From positions 363,132 through 427,131 of the forward strand of contig MKTL01000006.1 of assembly GCA_001897605.1 (NCBI GenBank): a stretch of DNA of 64,000 bases, given 5' to 3'. The notes beneath the pieces were generated by a model, which was given only the letters and a program-made list of their open reading frames with translations, did not search any database and was not told the DNA's origin. The translations under genes and the position numbers were made by a program. Positions 16,806-25,322 of this stretch are shown in pieces. How positions within the stretch are numbered: the stretch's first letter is position 1; the number at the start of each line of letters is the position of its first letter. The DNA is from Clostridiales bacterium 38-18 (lineage in GTDB: Bacteria > Bacillota > Clostridia > Peptostreptococcales > Acidaminobacteraceae).

Positions 16806-18125
16806 ATGATTATTAATAATATAATAAATAGTTTTGGACGTAATTTTTTTAGTAAAAAATCCAATTTGAACAAGGGAATATTCTTTGCTGTCATTCTTGT
16901 TTTTGCTTTTTCAAATTTAACTTTTGCCGCAGACGTGCCACAGGATACCTATGGTGATGTGCTCTTCGATATTGGGATTATCACAGGCTATGATGGTGAT
17001 CTGATGTCTGACAAGGCTATAAATCGCGCGGAAATGATTGCCATCATAAGTAAATTTTATCCGAATGCTTTTGAGGCATATACACCACCAAAGACTGCAA
17101 CCTTCAAAGATGTACCTACAACACATTGGGCATATAAATATGTAGAATTTGCATATGAAAATGGGATTACAGCTGGTAAAGGCAATGGCATGTTTGGTGT
17201 AACCGATCCTATCAACTACAATCAGGCTAGTATTTTCATAATAAAAGCACTTGGTTTTGTTCCCGAGGGATTGGTTTACGATTCAGCCGCTCTACAAATT
17301 GAAGCTGAATATGGCTTAAAGCTTACTATTCCAACACTTGGTAGTTCGTCCTTGATTCGATCAGATGTATTTGAATTACTTGGCAAATCTTTAGTTATGA
17401 AGGATTCATCTGAGTATATGCCGATTTCTAGATTTGTTGCAAGCGGGGCTGAAGTGGATGCTTATTCTAGTAGAATCACACAAATCATCAATACGCCTGT
17501 GGCAGTTTATTTAACTGGCTCATTTTTCAATATCTACTATGCAAATGGAGATGTTTACACAGGTGAGTTCGATGGATCACATTTAACTGGTAGTGGTATG
17601 ACACAGTTTGCAAATGGCGATCTTTATATCGGTCAATATGCAAACGACTTCTTTAATGGTTATGGACTCTATATTTGGAGTGATAATGAAAATTACGAAG
17701 GCTATTGGCTCGATGGCAGATTCCATGGACTAGGCACTTATACGTATGTGGATGGCGCCTATCAGTACGGTGAATGGGAAAACGATGCGCTTGTAACGCC
17801 TATCGAGGAAGTTTCAGATGTGGACGTGGCAAATGGCGTCGTACAACCGAGTGAGTTTTTAACGGTTATTTTAACCGATGCAAACGGCAAGCCAATGAAA
17901 GGAATTGCGATTTCAGTTGAGGATCAGTTTAGTGAGATCGCTTATAATCTAGTATCCAATACCGATGGGGAAGTCGTTGTACCTCTTACAGGTCAATTTT
18001 CAGTTTTAAGCTTAGTGCTACCTGACAATTCTGCCTATAAGTTTGAGGTGACAGGTCATCCATTTGCTGCTACAACTGCAGGGATTTATAAAACAAATGT
18101 TACTTTTGTTCTTTTAAGAGATTAA
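16806..18125 (+). CDS. Exported SLH-domain protein with MORN repeats
   Basis: A 439-residue protein. A long N-terminal leader (hydrophobic core about residues 22-37) ends in a plausible signal peptidase site after FAA. Next come S-layer homology repeats, about residues 45-210 (INRAEMIAIISKFYP; FKDVPTTHWAYKYVEFAYEN with GITAGKGNGMFG), which anchor proteins to cell-wall secondary polymers. Four MORN-type repeats follow at about 245-335 (NGDVYTGEFDG, NGDLYIGQY, ENYEGYWLDGRFHGLGTY, GAYQYGEWEND). A C-terminal domain of about 90 residues reads like a beta-sandwich (VILTDANGKPMKGIAISVED). No enzymatic motif is visible. CGGAGGCCTT precedes ATG 16806. The exact role on the surface is unknown. Confidence 0.85.
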   Translation: MIINNIINSFGRNFFSKKSNLNKGIFFAVILVFAFSNLTFAADVPQDTYGDVLFDIGIITGYDGDLMSDKAINRAEMIAIISKFYPNAFEAYTPPKTATFKDVPTTHWAYKYVEFAYENGITAGKGNGMFGVTDPINYNQASIFIIKALGFVPEGLVYDSAALQIEAEYGLKLTIPTLGSSSLIRSDVFELLGKSLVMKDSSEYMPISRFVASGAEVDAYSSRITQIINTPVAVYLTGSFFNIYYANGDVYTGEFDGSHLTGSGMTQFANGDLYIGQYANDFFNGYGLYIWSDNENYEGYWLDGRFHGLGTYTYVDGAYQYGEWENDALVTPIEEVSDVDVANGVVQPSEFLTVILTDANGKPMKGIAISVEDQFSEIAYNLVSNTDGEVVVPLTGQFSVLSLVLPDNSAYKFEVTGHPFAATTAGIYKTNVTFVLLRD

Positions 18126-18151
18126 TAGACCCCATAATCTACAATAATTTT

Positions 18152-18200
18152 ACCCCCAGCTGTTATTGATATCTCAAGTTGACAGATCTGGGGGTTTTTA
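18152..18200 (+). terminator. Intrinsic terminator after the SLH-MORN gene
   Basis: ACCCCCAGCTGT (18152-18163) pairs with ACAGATCTGGGGGT (18182-18195) with a small internal mismatch, then TTTTTA. It points only to the plus strand; the minus-strand side lacks a T-run. Confidence 0.8.
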
Positions 18201-18265
18201 TTTGTTATAAATTCATTTTGTATTTCTAATCATTTAATTAAATATAGTTTGTTTATATTAATTGA

Positions 18266-19855
18266 TTATCTAAAGCTTGTATTAAGCGCTTTGAGTAGTG
18301 TGCGAACATCGTAGTGATGTGGGGTTACTGGATTGATTTTTCTGGAGCTTTCAAGAAGTGTGTAGACTGCAATTCTTGCTGCTCTGATTGAAAACTCTTC
18401 TGTAAACACCATATCCTCAGGAATTTCTACAAACTGGCTGATCATCGCAAAGTTAGTTGAACCTGCTGGAACCACCTCTGGACGATCTTTAATTGCCCTT
18501 GGTTGGAACATGGAGATGATATATGGCATCATACATGGAATGACGTTAATTACTGACCCCATGATCTCATCCATTTCTTCTTCCATGTGTAGATGGTGGA
18601 GGAGCTCAATTAAGATTTCTTCGCCTGTGCAATCCTTCATTGGTTTTTTTACATAGTCGCCGAGTTTGTCTGTATAAAGTCCGTAGCCCCAGAAAATGGT
18701 AACGTCTTCAGGTTGATTTTTAAAGTGTGGCTGTTTGGCAACGACGATTGACATTAGCCAGCTTGATTCTTTAAAGGTCATTAACGCGCCACTACCTGGT
18801 TTATTTCTAGCGTATTTTTCAATCTTTTTAAGTAGATCGTTGCCTTTCATTGTTACAGTAAAGGATTCCCAATTGGTCTCTGCTGGATTGCCAAAGAAAG
18901 ATTCTGGATTACCAAGACCTTGTTTTTTAGCTGCGATATTTCTCCAAAAAGTGCCTGAAAGTGGTGTTTCTGGAACAAATGGTGCTGGTTCTTTAAAGCT
19001 ACCAAGTGTTGCGTTATCTGTCATACTACCGTTAGTTGCAATACAGATATCATTTTCACCTAGTTTAATAACGCCTTCTTTTTCAGCAGCTTTGTATTGG
19101 ATTCCCGTTACGGTAATGCCGTCATGATCTGCGAATTCAAGGTCAGTTACTGTGCATTTTAAGCTGAAATCCACACCTTTTTCTTCAAGGTAAACCTTCA
19201 TAGGGTGAATGATGGAATCGTATTGGTTATAAGGGGTTCTAGTAACGCCTTCTAATGTCTGAATACGTGAAAATTCAAAGACCATACGTTGCATGTAGCG
19301 TTTAAATTCGATTAGGCTTGACCATTTTTGAAAGGCAAATGTGGTCTGCCACATATACCAAAAGTTTGTTTCAAAGAAGTGTGGTGTTTTAGCGAACCAA
19401 TCTGATATTTTTAGCATTTGTATCTTTTCTTCAGGTGCGATCATGAGTTTACCTAGCGCCATACGGTCCGCCATATCAAATCCCATAGACATAACATCTA
19501 AGATTTCGCCGTTTTTATCGATTAAGCGCGCATTGGCATGTGTTGGATTTTCATGGTCAAATGCTAAAATTTCTTCGCATAGACTCATTTCTGGTCGGTC
19601 AAGGGAAGGGATGGTACTGAGCAATTCCCATGTGTTTTCATAGGTTTCTTCGTTCAGCATACGTCCGCCACGACAGATAAAACCGTTGACAGCATCGCCT
19701 GCGCCATCGTTGCTACCACCTAATATCGGTAGGCTTTCTAAGATGTGAATTTGTTCGCCTTTAATTCCAAAATCTCTGATTAAGTAAGTTGCGCCTGCAA
19801 GTGATGCCAAACCACCGCCGACGAAGTAAACGTTCTCTAAAGCTTCTTTTTTCAT
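18266..19855 (-). CDS. ohyA: Oleate hydratase (MCRA family FAD protein)
   Basis: Adds water across the double bond of unsaturated fatty acids to give 10-hydroxy acids, an FAD-bound detoxification or adaptation reaction. The N-terminal dinucleotide fold is VYFVGGGLASLAGATYLIRDFG-like (residues about 9-27), followed by LESLPILGGSNDGAG and a glycine-rich FICRGGRMLNEETYE segment typical of the family. At 529 residues it is shorter than the best known enzymes (about 590), mostly at the C-terminus. The ATG at 19855 is chosen because AAGGAG lies just upstream; the ATG at 19912 would add a very basic 19-residue leader without a ribosome site. The gene follows a TetR-type gene in the same direction, with a long dyad between them. 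Confidence 0.93.
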   Translation of the reverse strand: MKKEALENVYFVGGGLASLAGATYLIRDFGIKGEQIHILESLPILGGSNDGAGDAVNGFICRGGRMLNEETYENTWELLSTIPSLDRPEMSLCEEILAFDHENPTHANARLIDKNGEILDVMSMGFDMADRMALGKLMIAPEEKIQMLKISDWFAKTPHFFETNFWYMWQTTFAFQKWSSLIEFKRYMQRMVFEFSRIQTLEGVTRTPYNQYDSIIHPMKVYLEEKGVDFSLKCTVTDLEFADHDGITVTGIQYKAAEKEGVIKLGENDICIATNGSMTDNATLGSFKEPAPFVPETPLSGTFWRNIAAKKQGLGNPESFFGNPAETNWESFTVTMKGNDLLKKIEKYARNKPGSGALMTFKESSWLMSIVVAKQPHFKNQPEDVTIFWGYGLYTDKLGDYVKKPMKDCTGEEILIELLHHLHMEEEMDEIMGSVINVIPCMMPYIISMFQPRAIKDRPEVVPAGSTNFAMISQFVEIPEDMVFTEEFSIRAARIAVYTLLESSRKINPVTPHHYDVRTLLKALNTSFR

Positions 19856-19953
19856 GGTTTTCTCCTTATTCTTATCTGATTTGCGACATGATTTTTTTCG
19901 TTTATATCGCAATTTCTAATAATAAGTTACATCAGTTAAAACCGCATAAAAAT

Positions 19954-20004
19954 AGACAAACGAGGTGAAATGTCTAATGTTATGACATTTTCACGTGTTT
20001 GTCT
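19954..20004 (-). promoter_or_regulatory. 51-bp dyad between the TetR-type gene and ohyA
   Basis: Outer arms AGACAAAC (19954-19961) and GTTTGTCT (19997-20004) enclose inner arms GTGAAATGTC (19965-19974) and GACATTTTCAC (19984-19994), which match apart from one extra A. It lies about 32 bp after the tetR stop and 99 bp before the ohyA start. On the minus strand it is followed by ATTTTTATG, so it may terminate the tetR message. Its size and symmetry also fit a TetR operator. The two roles are not exclusive. Confidence 0.65.
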
Positions 20005-20035
20005 AAATCTAAGGAACGTACTTCCATATATTTTT

Positions 20036-20593
20036 TTAAAGCTTTGTATACTTTTCTATTGCGCGACTGATTTCGCCGTTAATCAGCTTGTCCAGTTTAT
20101 CGATAATGACTGCTGGCGCCTCCTTTGCACCTGATTTGAGCCATTCTAGCATCAGTGCGACGAAGCCGTAGGTGTAAAACTTGGCGATAAAGGACTTGTC
20201 AGACTCAGAAATCTGAAAGCCTACGGCAACTTCTTCTACCACCCCAATTAAAAGGTCATAGGTGAGGCTATAAAGAAACTTTTCTAGGTGATCACGTCCT
20301 AGTGAATTCACTGTACAAAGGCAGAAATCGCGATTGGCTTCTACATACTGAAATATTTTAAGAAAGCCAAGCTGCCAAGTCTCATAGGTTTTGAAGGCAT
20401 CGATGGACCCAAGTGCCTCAGATTTATAGATCCAGCCAAGCAGCTCGTAGATGTCTTGAAAATGGTAATAAAAGGTTTGACGATTAACGCCACACTCCGT
20501 GACGAGCTCCTTAACTGTAATATGCTCAAGGGATTTCTTTGTCATCAAATTTTTTAGGGTTATGCCCAATTCACGCTTTGTTCTATTTTGCAT
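20036..20593 (-). CDS. TetR/AcrR-family transcriptional regulator
   Basis: A 185-residue one-component repressor. The N-terminal helix-turn-helix is at about residues 22-45 (ITVKELVTECGVNRQTFYYHFQ), within the 50-residue TetR_N domain. The remainder is a helical ligand-binding and dimerisation domain resembling the DhaS-like subgroup. The ATG at 20593 is preferred over a GTG at 20602 because GGAG lies 8 nt before it. It is upstream of and parallel to ohyA, so it probably senses a fatty acid or a membrane stress and controls the hydratase. The ligand is not evident from the sequence. Confidence 0.88.
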   Translation of the reverse strand: MQNRTKRELGITLKNLMTKKSLEHITVKELVTECGVNRQTFYYHFQDIYELLGWIYKSEALGSIDAFKTYETWQLGFLKIFQYVEANRDFCLCTVNSLGRDHLEKFLYSLTYDLLIGVVEEVAVGFQISESDKSFIAKFYTYGFVALMLEWLKSGAKEAPAVIIDKLDKLINGEISRAIEKYTKL

Positions 20594-20772
20594 TTTATCC
20601 ACTCCAAATCATAGTTACATAAGTATTTTAGCAGATTTCTTCACACTTTTTAATTCACAAAACCATAATTTTTATATATAATGAAATAACGAAGGGATTT
20701 CATCGCTCTTATTACAATTATATATAAAGATTCGTTTTAATATATCTATCAATTCATTTGTAGGAGGACAAC

Positions 20773-21201
20773 ATGCTCATTAAATGTGAAAAGTGTGGTC
20801 GTTTTTTTGGAGATGATGGCAATACGCTTTGCTCATCTTGTCGAATCACATCTAGAAAATTCAAAAGCTCGGGCGATCCTGAACGCGATAAATTTCTTAC
20901 TGCTAGAGATTTGGTTTATGATAACCCAGATATATCACCTCAAGGCATAATCGATCTTATGGCAGAGATGGGGATAGACATCACTATAAGAGAGATTATG
21001 AAATACGTCGATGAGGGTCGTTTAACCTTAAATACCATTCGAGATGGCAACCATTGTCAACGCTGTGGTACGAAGATCGGATTTGGGAAATACTGCGATC
21101 GCTGTCGTTTTAAGATTGAACAGGAGGGTGGTGCTTCAAATGCAAACGCACCTGATATTGATACCTCTGGTAGAGTAAAAATGCACATTTCAAAAAAATA
21201 G
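20773..21201 (+). CDS. Small protein with two zinc-ribbon motifs (YvyF-like)
   Basis: A 142-residue cytoplasmic protein. A first CxxC pair set (C5, C8, C20, C23) is followed by a linker and a helical segment that reads like a winged or MerR-type helix-turn-helix (ISPQGIIDLMAEMGIDITIR, then EIMKYVDEGRL). A second zinc ribbon follows, HCQRCGTKIGFGKYCDRC. The pattern resembles the flagellar-operon protein YvyF (TIGR03826), but no flagellar genes are nearby, so that name is tentative. It is monocistronic, with TAGGAGGACAAC before the ATG and a terminator after the stop. Confidence 0.7.
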   Translation: MLIKCEKCGRFFGDDGNTLCSSCRITSRKFKSSGDPERDKFLTARDLVYDNPDISPQGIIDLMAEMGIDITIREIMKYVDEGRLTLNTIRDGNHCQRCGTKIGFGKYCDRCRFKIEQEGGASNANAPDIDTSGRVKMHISKK

Positions 21202-21209
21202 GCTTCAGC

Positions 21210-21240
21210 AAAACACATCTCAAAATGATGTGTTTTTTTA
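21210..21240 (+). terminator. Intrinsic terminator after the zinc-ribbon gene
   Basis: AAAACACATC (21210-21219), TCAAAAT loop, GATGTGTTTT (21227-21236), then TTTA. Confidence 0.85.
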
Positions 21241-21243
21241 TAC

Positions 21244-21290
21244 TTTACAAAAGAACGTATGTTCTGTATAATTAAATCAAACGTATGTTC
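21244..21290 (+). promoter_or_regulatory. SOS promoter of the Y-family polymerase gene with two LexA boxes
   Basis: TTTACA (21244-21249) and TATAAT (21267-21272) are 17 bp apart. A perfect LexA-type palindrome GAACGTATGTTC (21253-21264) fills the spacer. A second box with one changed base, AAACGTATGTTC, lies at 21279-21290, over the transcription start. The window also encodes LexA and shows the same motif at recA and lexA. Confidence 0.88.
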
Positions 21291-21392
21291 TGTTTTCTGT
21301 AGTCTCTTTTTCGTACACCCGCATTCGAAAGGTCATTTCAGTAGCAGGACATACGTCTTTAAAATTTTTCTCTCTTTAGAAAGGGGGATTGC

Positions 21393-22643
21393 GTGGAAAA
21401 AATAATTTTTCACATAGATGTTAATAGCGCTTATCTTTCATGGGAGGCAGTTTATCGTCTTCAGCAGGGCGATGAATTAGATTTAAGAACGATTCCATCA
21501 GCTGTTGGCGGCGATCCCGTTAAGCGTCATGGCATTATTTTGGCAAAGAGCCTTCCAGCAAAGCCGTATAAGATTCAAACGGGAGAAAGTCTTATGGCAG
21601 CCTTTCAAAAATGTCCTTTTTTGACCGTTGTTCCGCCACACTATGACCTTTACCTTAGGTCAAGTAACGCTCTAATCGAACTCATAGGTGAGTATTCTGC
21701 TCAGATTCAAAGATACAGCATCGATGAGTGCTTCGTAGATTTTACGGATATGGTGGCGTTATTTGGCGATCCGATAGAAACAGCACATGTCATTAGGGAA
21801 CGAATTAAAAGAGAACTTGGTTTTACTGTGAGCATAGGTATATCGTCTAACAAGCTACTGGCAAAGGTAGCAAGTGATCTTAAAAAACCAGACGCAGTAA
21901 CGACACTTTTTCCTGAAGAAATCGCCACTAAAATGTGGCCACTTCCTGTGGAAGAGCTCTTTATGGTAGGGCGAGCAACCGTTCCCAAGCTAAACTTTTT
22001 AGGCATTGAGACCATAGGAGATCTGGCAAATTATGACCTTGAGGTATTAAAGACTGCTCTTAAATCTCATGGGGTACTGATTTGGAACTATGCCAATGGC
22101 ATCGAAAACTCAGATGTTAAAAAGAGCAATCGATTGGCGATTAAGAGCATTGGCAATTCATCCACCATTCCGTTTGATATTGATAATCGAAGGGAAGCTC
22201 ATCTTATGCTCTTAAGCCTCTCTGAAATGGTGGCGATGCGTCTTAGAGATAGCCAATATCTTGCAAGGCTTGTCAGCGTAAGCTACAAAACACATGCGTT
22301 TAATAGCACTGGGCATCAAAAAAAATTTGAGATTCCCACAGATCACACCTCCGAGATCTATGGTTATGCAAAGAAGCTGTTTGACGAGATATGGGATGGC
22401 ACACCTATACGTCATTTAGGCGTACGCGTTTCTGAGTTTTGTGAAAATGATTTTGTTCAGCTTCATCTTTTCGATGAATTTACGACACAAAAAAACAATC
22501 GTTTAGATCGTGTGATTGATGAGCTGAGAGGTAGATTTGAGCCAAAGGCAATAATGCGTGGTAGCTTCATAGGAAGTGGCATAAAGCCCATGACAGGCGG
22601 TGTAGGGGAAGATGATTTTCCACTTATGAGCAGTATTTTGTGA
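21393..22643 (+). CDS. dinB: Y-family DNA polymerase (DinB/UmuC-like, Pol IV)
   Basis: Error-prone translesion polymerase of 416 residues. Catalytic carboxylates are in FHIDVNSAYLSWE (first aspartate) and SIDECFVDFTD (Asp-Glu pair). The steric-gate position is the tyrosine of NSAYLS. The palm helix SIGISSNKLLAKVASDLKKP, a helix-hairpin-helix thumb near 175-230 and a little-finger domain complete the fold. The DVNSAYLSWE style is the clostridial variant rather than the Escherichia DinB form. The start is GTG 21393 with AAGGGGG upstream. The promoter carries two LexA boxes, so the gene is SOS-induced. A small conserved partner gene follows 58 bp later. Confidence 0.92.
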   Translation: MEKIIFHIDVNSAYLSWEAVYRLQQGDELDLRTIPSAVGGDPVKRHGIILAKSLPAKPYKIQTGESLMAAFQKCPFLTVVPPHYDLYLRSSNALIELIGEYSAQIQRYSIDECFVDFTDMVALFGDPIETAHVIRERIKRELGFTVSIGISSNKLLAKVASDLKKPDAVTTLFPEEIATKMWPLPVEELFMVGRATVPKLNFLGIETIGDLANYDLEVLKTALKSHGVLIWNYANGIENSDVKKSNRLAIKSIGNSSTIPFDIDNRREAHLMLLSLSEMVAMRLRDSQYLARLVSVSYKTHAFNSTGHQKKFEIPTDHTSEIYGYAKKLFDEIWDGTPIRHLGVRVSEFCENDFVQLHLFDEFTTQKNNRLDRVIDELRGRFEPKAIMRGSFIGSGIKPMTGGVGEDDFPLMSSIL

Positions 22644-22701
22644 GTTTTAAACAGATGTATTTGGGGAACTGAAATTAATATTTTAGAAAGTAGTAAGGCG
22701 T

Positions 22702-22965
22702 ATGAAGGTTGTTAGAAAAGAAATCGATGTACTCTGTTGGTTCGACCAGCAAGGCTATCCAAATCCAGTCAGATTTCGAATTATCGATGAAACCAAATCG
22801 CAGCAGGTGATTAAAATAGATAAAGTCGTTACTCGTGAATTCGAAAAATTAGCGGGTAATAAAATGTTTGTATTCACCTGTCAATGTGTGATTCAGGAGA
22901 TGCTTCGAACAATTGTTATCAAATATGAGCTTGAAAGCTGTCGCTGGATTTTATTCAAGTATTGA
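22702..22965 (+). CDS. Small conserved hypothetical protein in the SOS polymerase operon
   Basis: An 87-residue protein with mixed beta-strand character (DVLCWFDQQGYPNPVRFRI), a CQC motif near residue 73 and a basic, aromatic C-terminus. I do not recognise a named family. Small proteins of this kind often follow Y-family polymerase genes in Clostridia. The upstream gap (58 bp) has no terminator, so it is probably co-transcribed and induced with the polymerase. No strong AGGAGG is seen; GTAAGGCGT precedes ATG 22702. A link to mutagenic repair is inferred from position only. Confidence 0.7.
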   Translation: MKVVRKEIDVLCWFDQQGYPNPVRFRIIDETKSQQVIKIDKVVTREFEKLAGNKMFVFTCQCVIQEMLRTIVIKYELESCRWILFKY

Positions 22966-23095
22966 CCCCACTCATTTTGTTGTATTTTACTGTGGAGATA
23001 TGTTATAATTTACAAGTATAAAACTAACTATTACCTCATATCAAAATTTATGAGGTAACAACAAAATATTTATTTAATTAGGAGTGTGGTTTTTT

Positions 23096-24340
23096 TTGGA
23101 AGCAGGCGCGAGTTGGCAGTTTATACTATTAGCGGTGTTGATTGGGATGTCCGCATTTTTCTCAGCATCGGAAACAGCATTAATGTCACTCAGTAAAATC
23201 AGAATCAGGCACTTGATGGAGGAAAAAGTCAAAGGAGCCGATGTCGTCAATCGATTGGTTGAAAATCCTAACAAATTATTGGGATCTATCCTTGTAGGAA
23301 ATAACATCGTTAATATCGGTGCATCTGCACTGGCAACCTCTTTAGCGATACAATATGCTGGTAATGCCGGCGTTGGAATAGCTACTGGAATTATGACTTT
23401 GTTGATTCTCATATTTGGTGAGATAACACCGAAATCACTTGCGGCACAGCATTCAGAGTTTATATCTCTTAAAATTGCCGGTATTATTAACTTTGTTGTC
23501 GTGTTTTTCAACCCAGTTGTCTTTTTACTGCTTCTTCTTACAAATGGCTTGATTCGCTTGCTAGGTGGTAAACCTGCAGGTTCACAACCGTTTATTACAG
23601 AGGATGAGCTTAAAACAATTGTAACTGTAAGCCACGAAGAAGGGGTTTTAGAAGTTGAAGAAAAGCAGATGATTTATAACGTGTTCGAATTTGGTGATGC
23701 ACAGGTTAAAGATGTGATGACGCCTAGAACGGATATGATTTCACTTGAAGTTGGTGTAAGTTATGAGAAAATCATCGAAACCTTCAGAGCCGAGCAATTT
23801 TCAAGAATTCCAATTTACCAAGAAACAACTGATAACATCATTGGGATCCTTTATATTAAGGACCTCATATTTAAGGCAAACGAGAATAATGCATTTGTCA
23901 TTCAGGATTATATGCGAGAACCGCATTTCACATTTGAATTTAAAAAGACCACGGAGCTTTTTCAAGAGCTTCGAGTAAAAAGAATTCCTATGGCCATTGT
24001 TTTAGATGAGTATGGTGGTACTGCTGGTATTGTAACGATGGAAGACCTTATTGAGGAAATCGTTGGCGATATCAGAGACGAATACGACGATCATGAAAAG
24101 GATATTGAAGTAATCAAGGAAGACGAATACGTCGTAGAAGGTAGTACGCGCATAGATGAGTTAAATGAAATGATAGGCGTTCATATTGAATCAGAAGACT
24201 TTGATACCATTGGTGGCTTCATCGTTGGCGAATTTGGCTATATACCTGAGGTTAATGAAATAATTGAATACGACGGTATCCGATTTGTAGTCGAAGAAGT
24301 CGATCGAAACAGAATTGAAAAGTTAAGAATTCACACATAG
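23096..24340 (+). CDS. CNNM/CorC-type membrane protein with CBS pair
   Basis: A 414-residue DUF21-CBS-CBS-CorC_HlyC protein, the family linked to magnesium or cobalt export and formerly called hemolysins. The DUF21 membrane region (three to four helices) spans about residues 1-150 and includes the SASETALMSLSKIRIRHL motif. Two CBS domains lie at about 200-325 (MTPRTDMISLE; RIPMAIVLDEYGGTAGIVTM) and the CorC_HlyC domain at about 340-412 (STRIDELNEMIG). An in-frame GTG at 23084 overlaps the AGGAG ribosome site (23080-23084), so the TTG at 23096, 11 nt downstream, is the likely start. A terminator follows. Confidence 0.92.
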   Translation: MEAGASWQFILLAVLIGMSAFFSASETALMSLSKIRIRHLMEEKVKGADVVNRLVENPNKLLGSILVGNNIVNIGASALATSLAIQYAGNAGVGIATGIMTLLILIFGEITPKSLAAQHSEFISLKIAGIINFVVVFFNPVVFLLLLLTNGLIRLLGGKPAGSQPFITEDELKTIVTVSHEEGVLEVEEKQMIYNVFEFGDAQVKDVMTPRTDMISLEVGVSYEKIIETFRAEQFSRIPIYQETTDNIIGILYIKDLIFKANENNAFVIQDYMREPHFTFEFKKTTELFQELRVKRIPMAIVLDEYGGTAGIVTMEDLIEEIVGDIRDEYDDHEKDIEVIKEDEYVVEGSTRIDELNEMIGVHIESEDFDTIGGFIVGEFGYIPEVNEIIEYDGIRFVVEEVDRNRIEKLRIHT

Positions 24341-24362
24341 TTACTCATTAAATCATTAATGA

Positions 24363-24389
24363 AGAGTCCTCTTACTGAGGACTCTTTTA
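24363..24389 (+). terminator. Intrinsic terminator after the CNNM gene
   Basis: AGAGTCCTC (24363-24371), TTACT loop, GAGGACTCT (24377-24385), then TTTAT. Confidence 0.88.
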
Positions 24390-24423
24390 TATAGTTATGT
24401 AAGTATCATTAGGAGGAAATTTA

Positions 24424-25236
24424 GTGTTAAATCAGTTTTCAAGAACAGAATTATTAATAGGGGAAGACGGGATAGATAGATTAAATGAAGCATCCGTCGC
24501 AATATTTGGTGTCGGTGGCGTTGGCTCATTCTCAGTGGAAGCGCTCGCTAGAAGTGGTGTTGGAACGTTCTATCTATATGATGATGATAAGGTTTGTTTA
24601 ACGAACATCAACAGACAGCTAATTGCAACACGTAAAACTGTAGGAAGAGTAAAAGTAGAGGTTATGAAGGAAAGAATTTTAGAAATCAATCCAGCTGCAA
24701 ATGTCTATGACCATAGATGCTTCTTTGGCGCTGAAACGGCTGCAGATATTGATTTTACAAAATTCGATTATATCATAGATGCTATTGATACGGTTTCCTC
24801 TAAGCTTTTGCTAATAGAACTCGCAAACCAATCAGGTGTTCCAATCATGAGCAGCATGGGAGCCGGTAACAAGCTAGATCCAACGCGTTTTGAGGTAACC
24901 GATATATACAAAACATCCGTTTGTCCACTTGCGAAGGTTATGAGAAGAGAGCTAAAGGCAAGAGGCATAAAAAAACTTAAAGTAGTTTACTCTCAAGAGC
25001 CTGCTATGAAACCTATTGAAAAGGAAGAATCAAGTTGCAAAACCAACTGCATTTGCCCTAAGGATGTTCAGAGAAATTGTAGCACTAGAAGACAGGTTCC
25101 TGGATCAATTGCATTTGTTCCGTCTGTAGCTGGGCTTATAATTGCGGGGGAAGTTATAAAAGACCTAATCAAGACAAAGCCAGTCAAAAAAGAAGTGACT
25201 GTAACGGATACGATATCAGATATTAAAGCATTATAG
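24424..25236 (+). CDS. tcdA: tRNA threonylcarbamoyladenosine dehydratase (TcdA/CsdL)
   Basis: A 270-residue E1-like ThiF-family protein that cyclises t6A37 to ct6A in tRNA using ATP. The nucleotide-binding motif FGVGGVGSFSVEALARSGVG is at about residues 29-48, followed by the arginine-bearing NINRQL segment and the D-binding VKVEVMKERI stretch. A cysteine-rich loop (SCKTNCICPKDVQRNC) near 203-218 resembles the metal-binding loop of some family members. The SVAGLIIAGEVIKDL C-terminal helix is typical. The start is GTG 24424, with AGGAGG about 8 nt upstream. The gene is flanked by terminators, so it is monocistronic. Confidence 0.92.
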   Translation: MLNQFSRTELLIGEDGIDRLNEASVAIFGVGGVGSFSVEALARSGVGTFYLYDDDKVCLTNINRQLIATRKTVGRVKVEVMKERILEINPAANVYDHRCFFGAETAADIDFTKFDYIIDAIDTVSSKLLLIELANQSGVPIMSSMGAGNKLDPTRFEVTDIYKTSVCPLAKVMRRELKARGIKKLKVVYSQEPAMKPIEKEESSCKTNCICPKDVQRNCSTRRQVPGSIAFVPSVAGLIIAGEVIKDLIKTKPVKKEVTVTDTISDIKAL

Positions 25237-25257
25237 CCAGTTGTTTCAACTGGTTTT
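25237..25257 (+). terminator. Intrinsic terminator after tcdA
   Basis: CCAGTTG (25237-25243), TTT loop, CAACTGG (25247-25253), then TTTTAC, starting immediately after the stop codon. Confidence 0.75.
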
Positions 25258-25322
25258 ACATATATAATAACTGCCATGTGCCACTCTCATCCTAAATTTA
25301 TTATCACAATAAAGGGGGAAAC

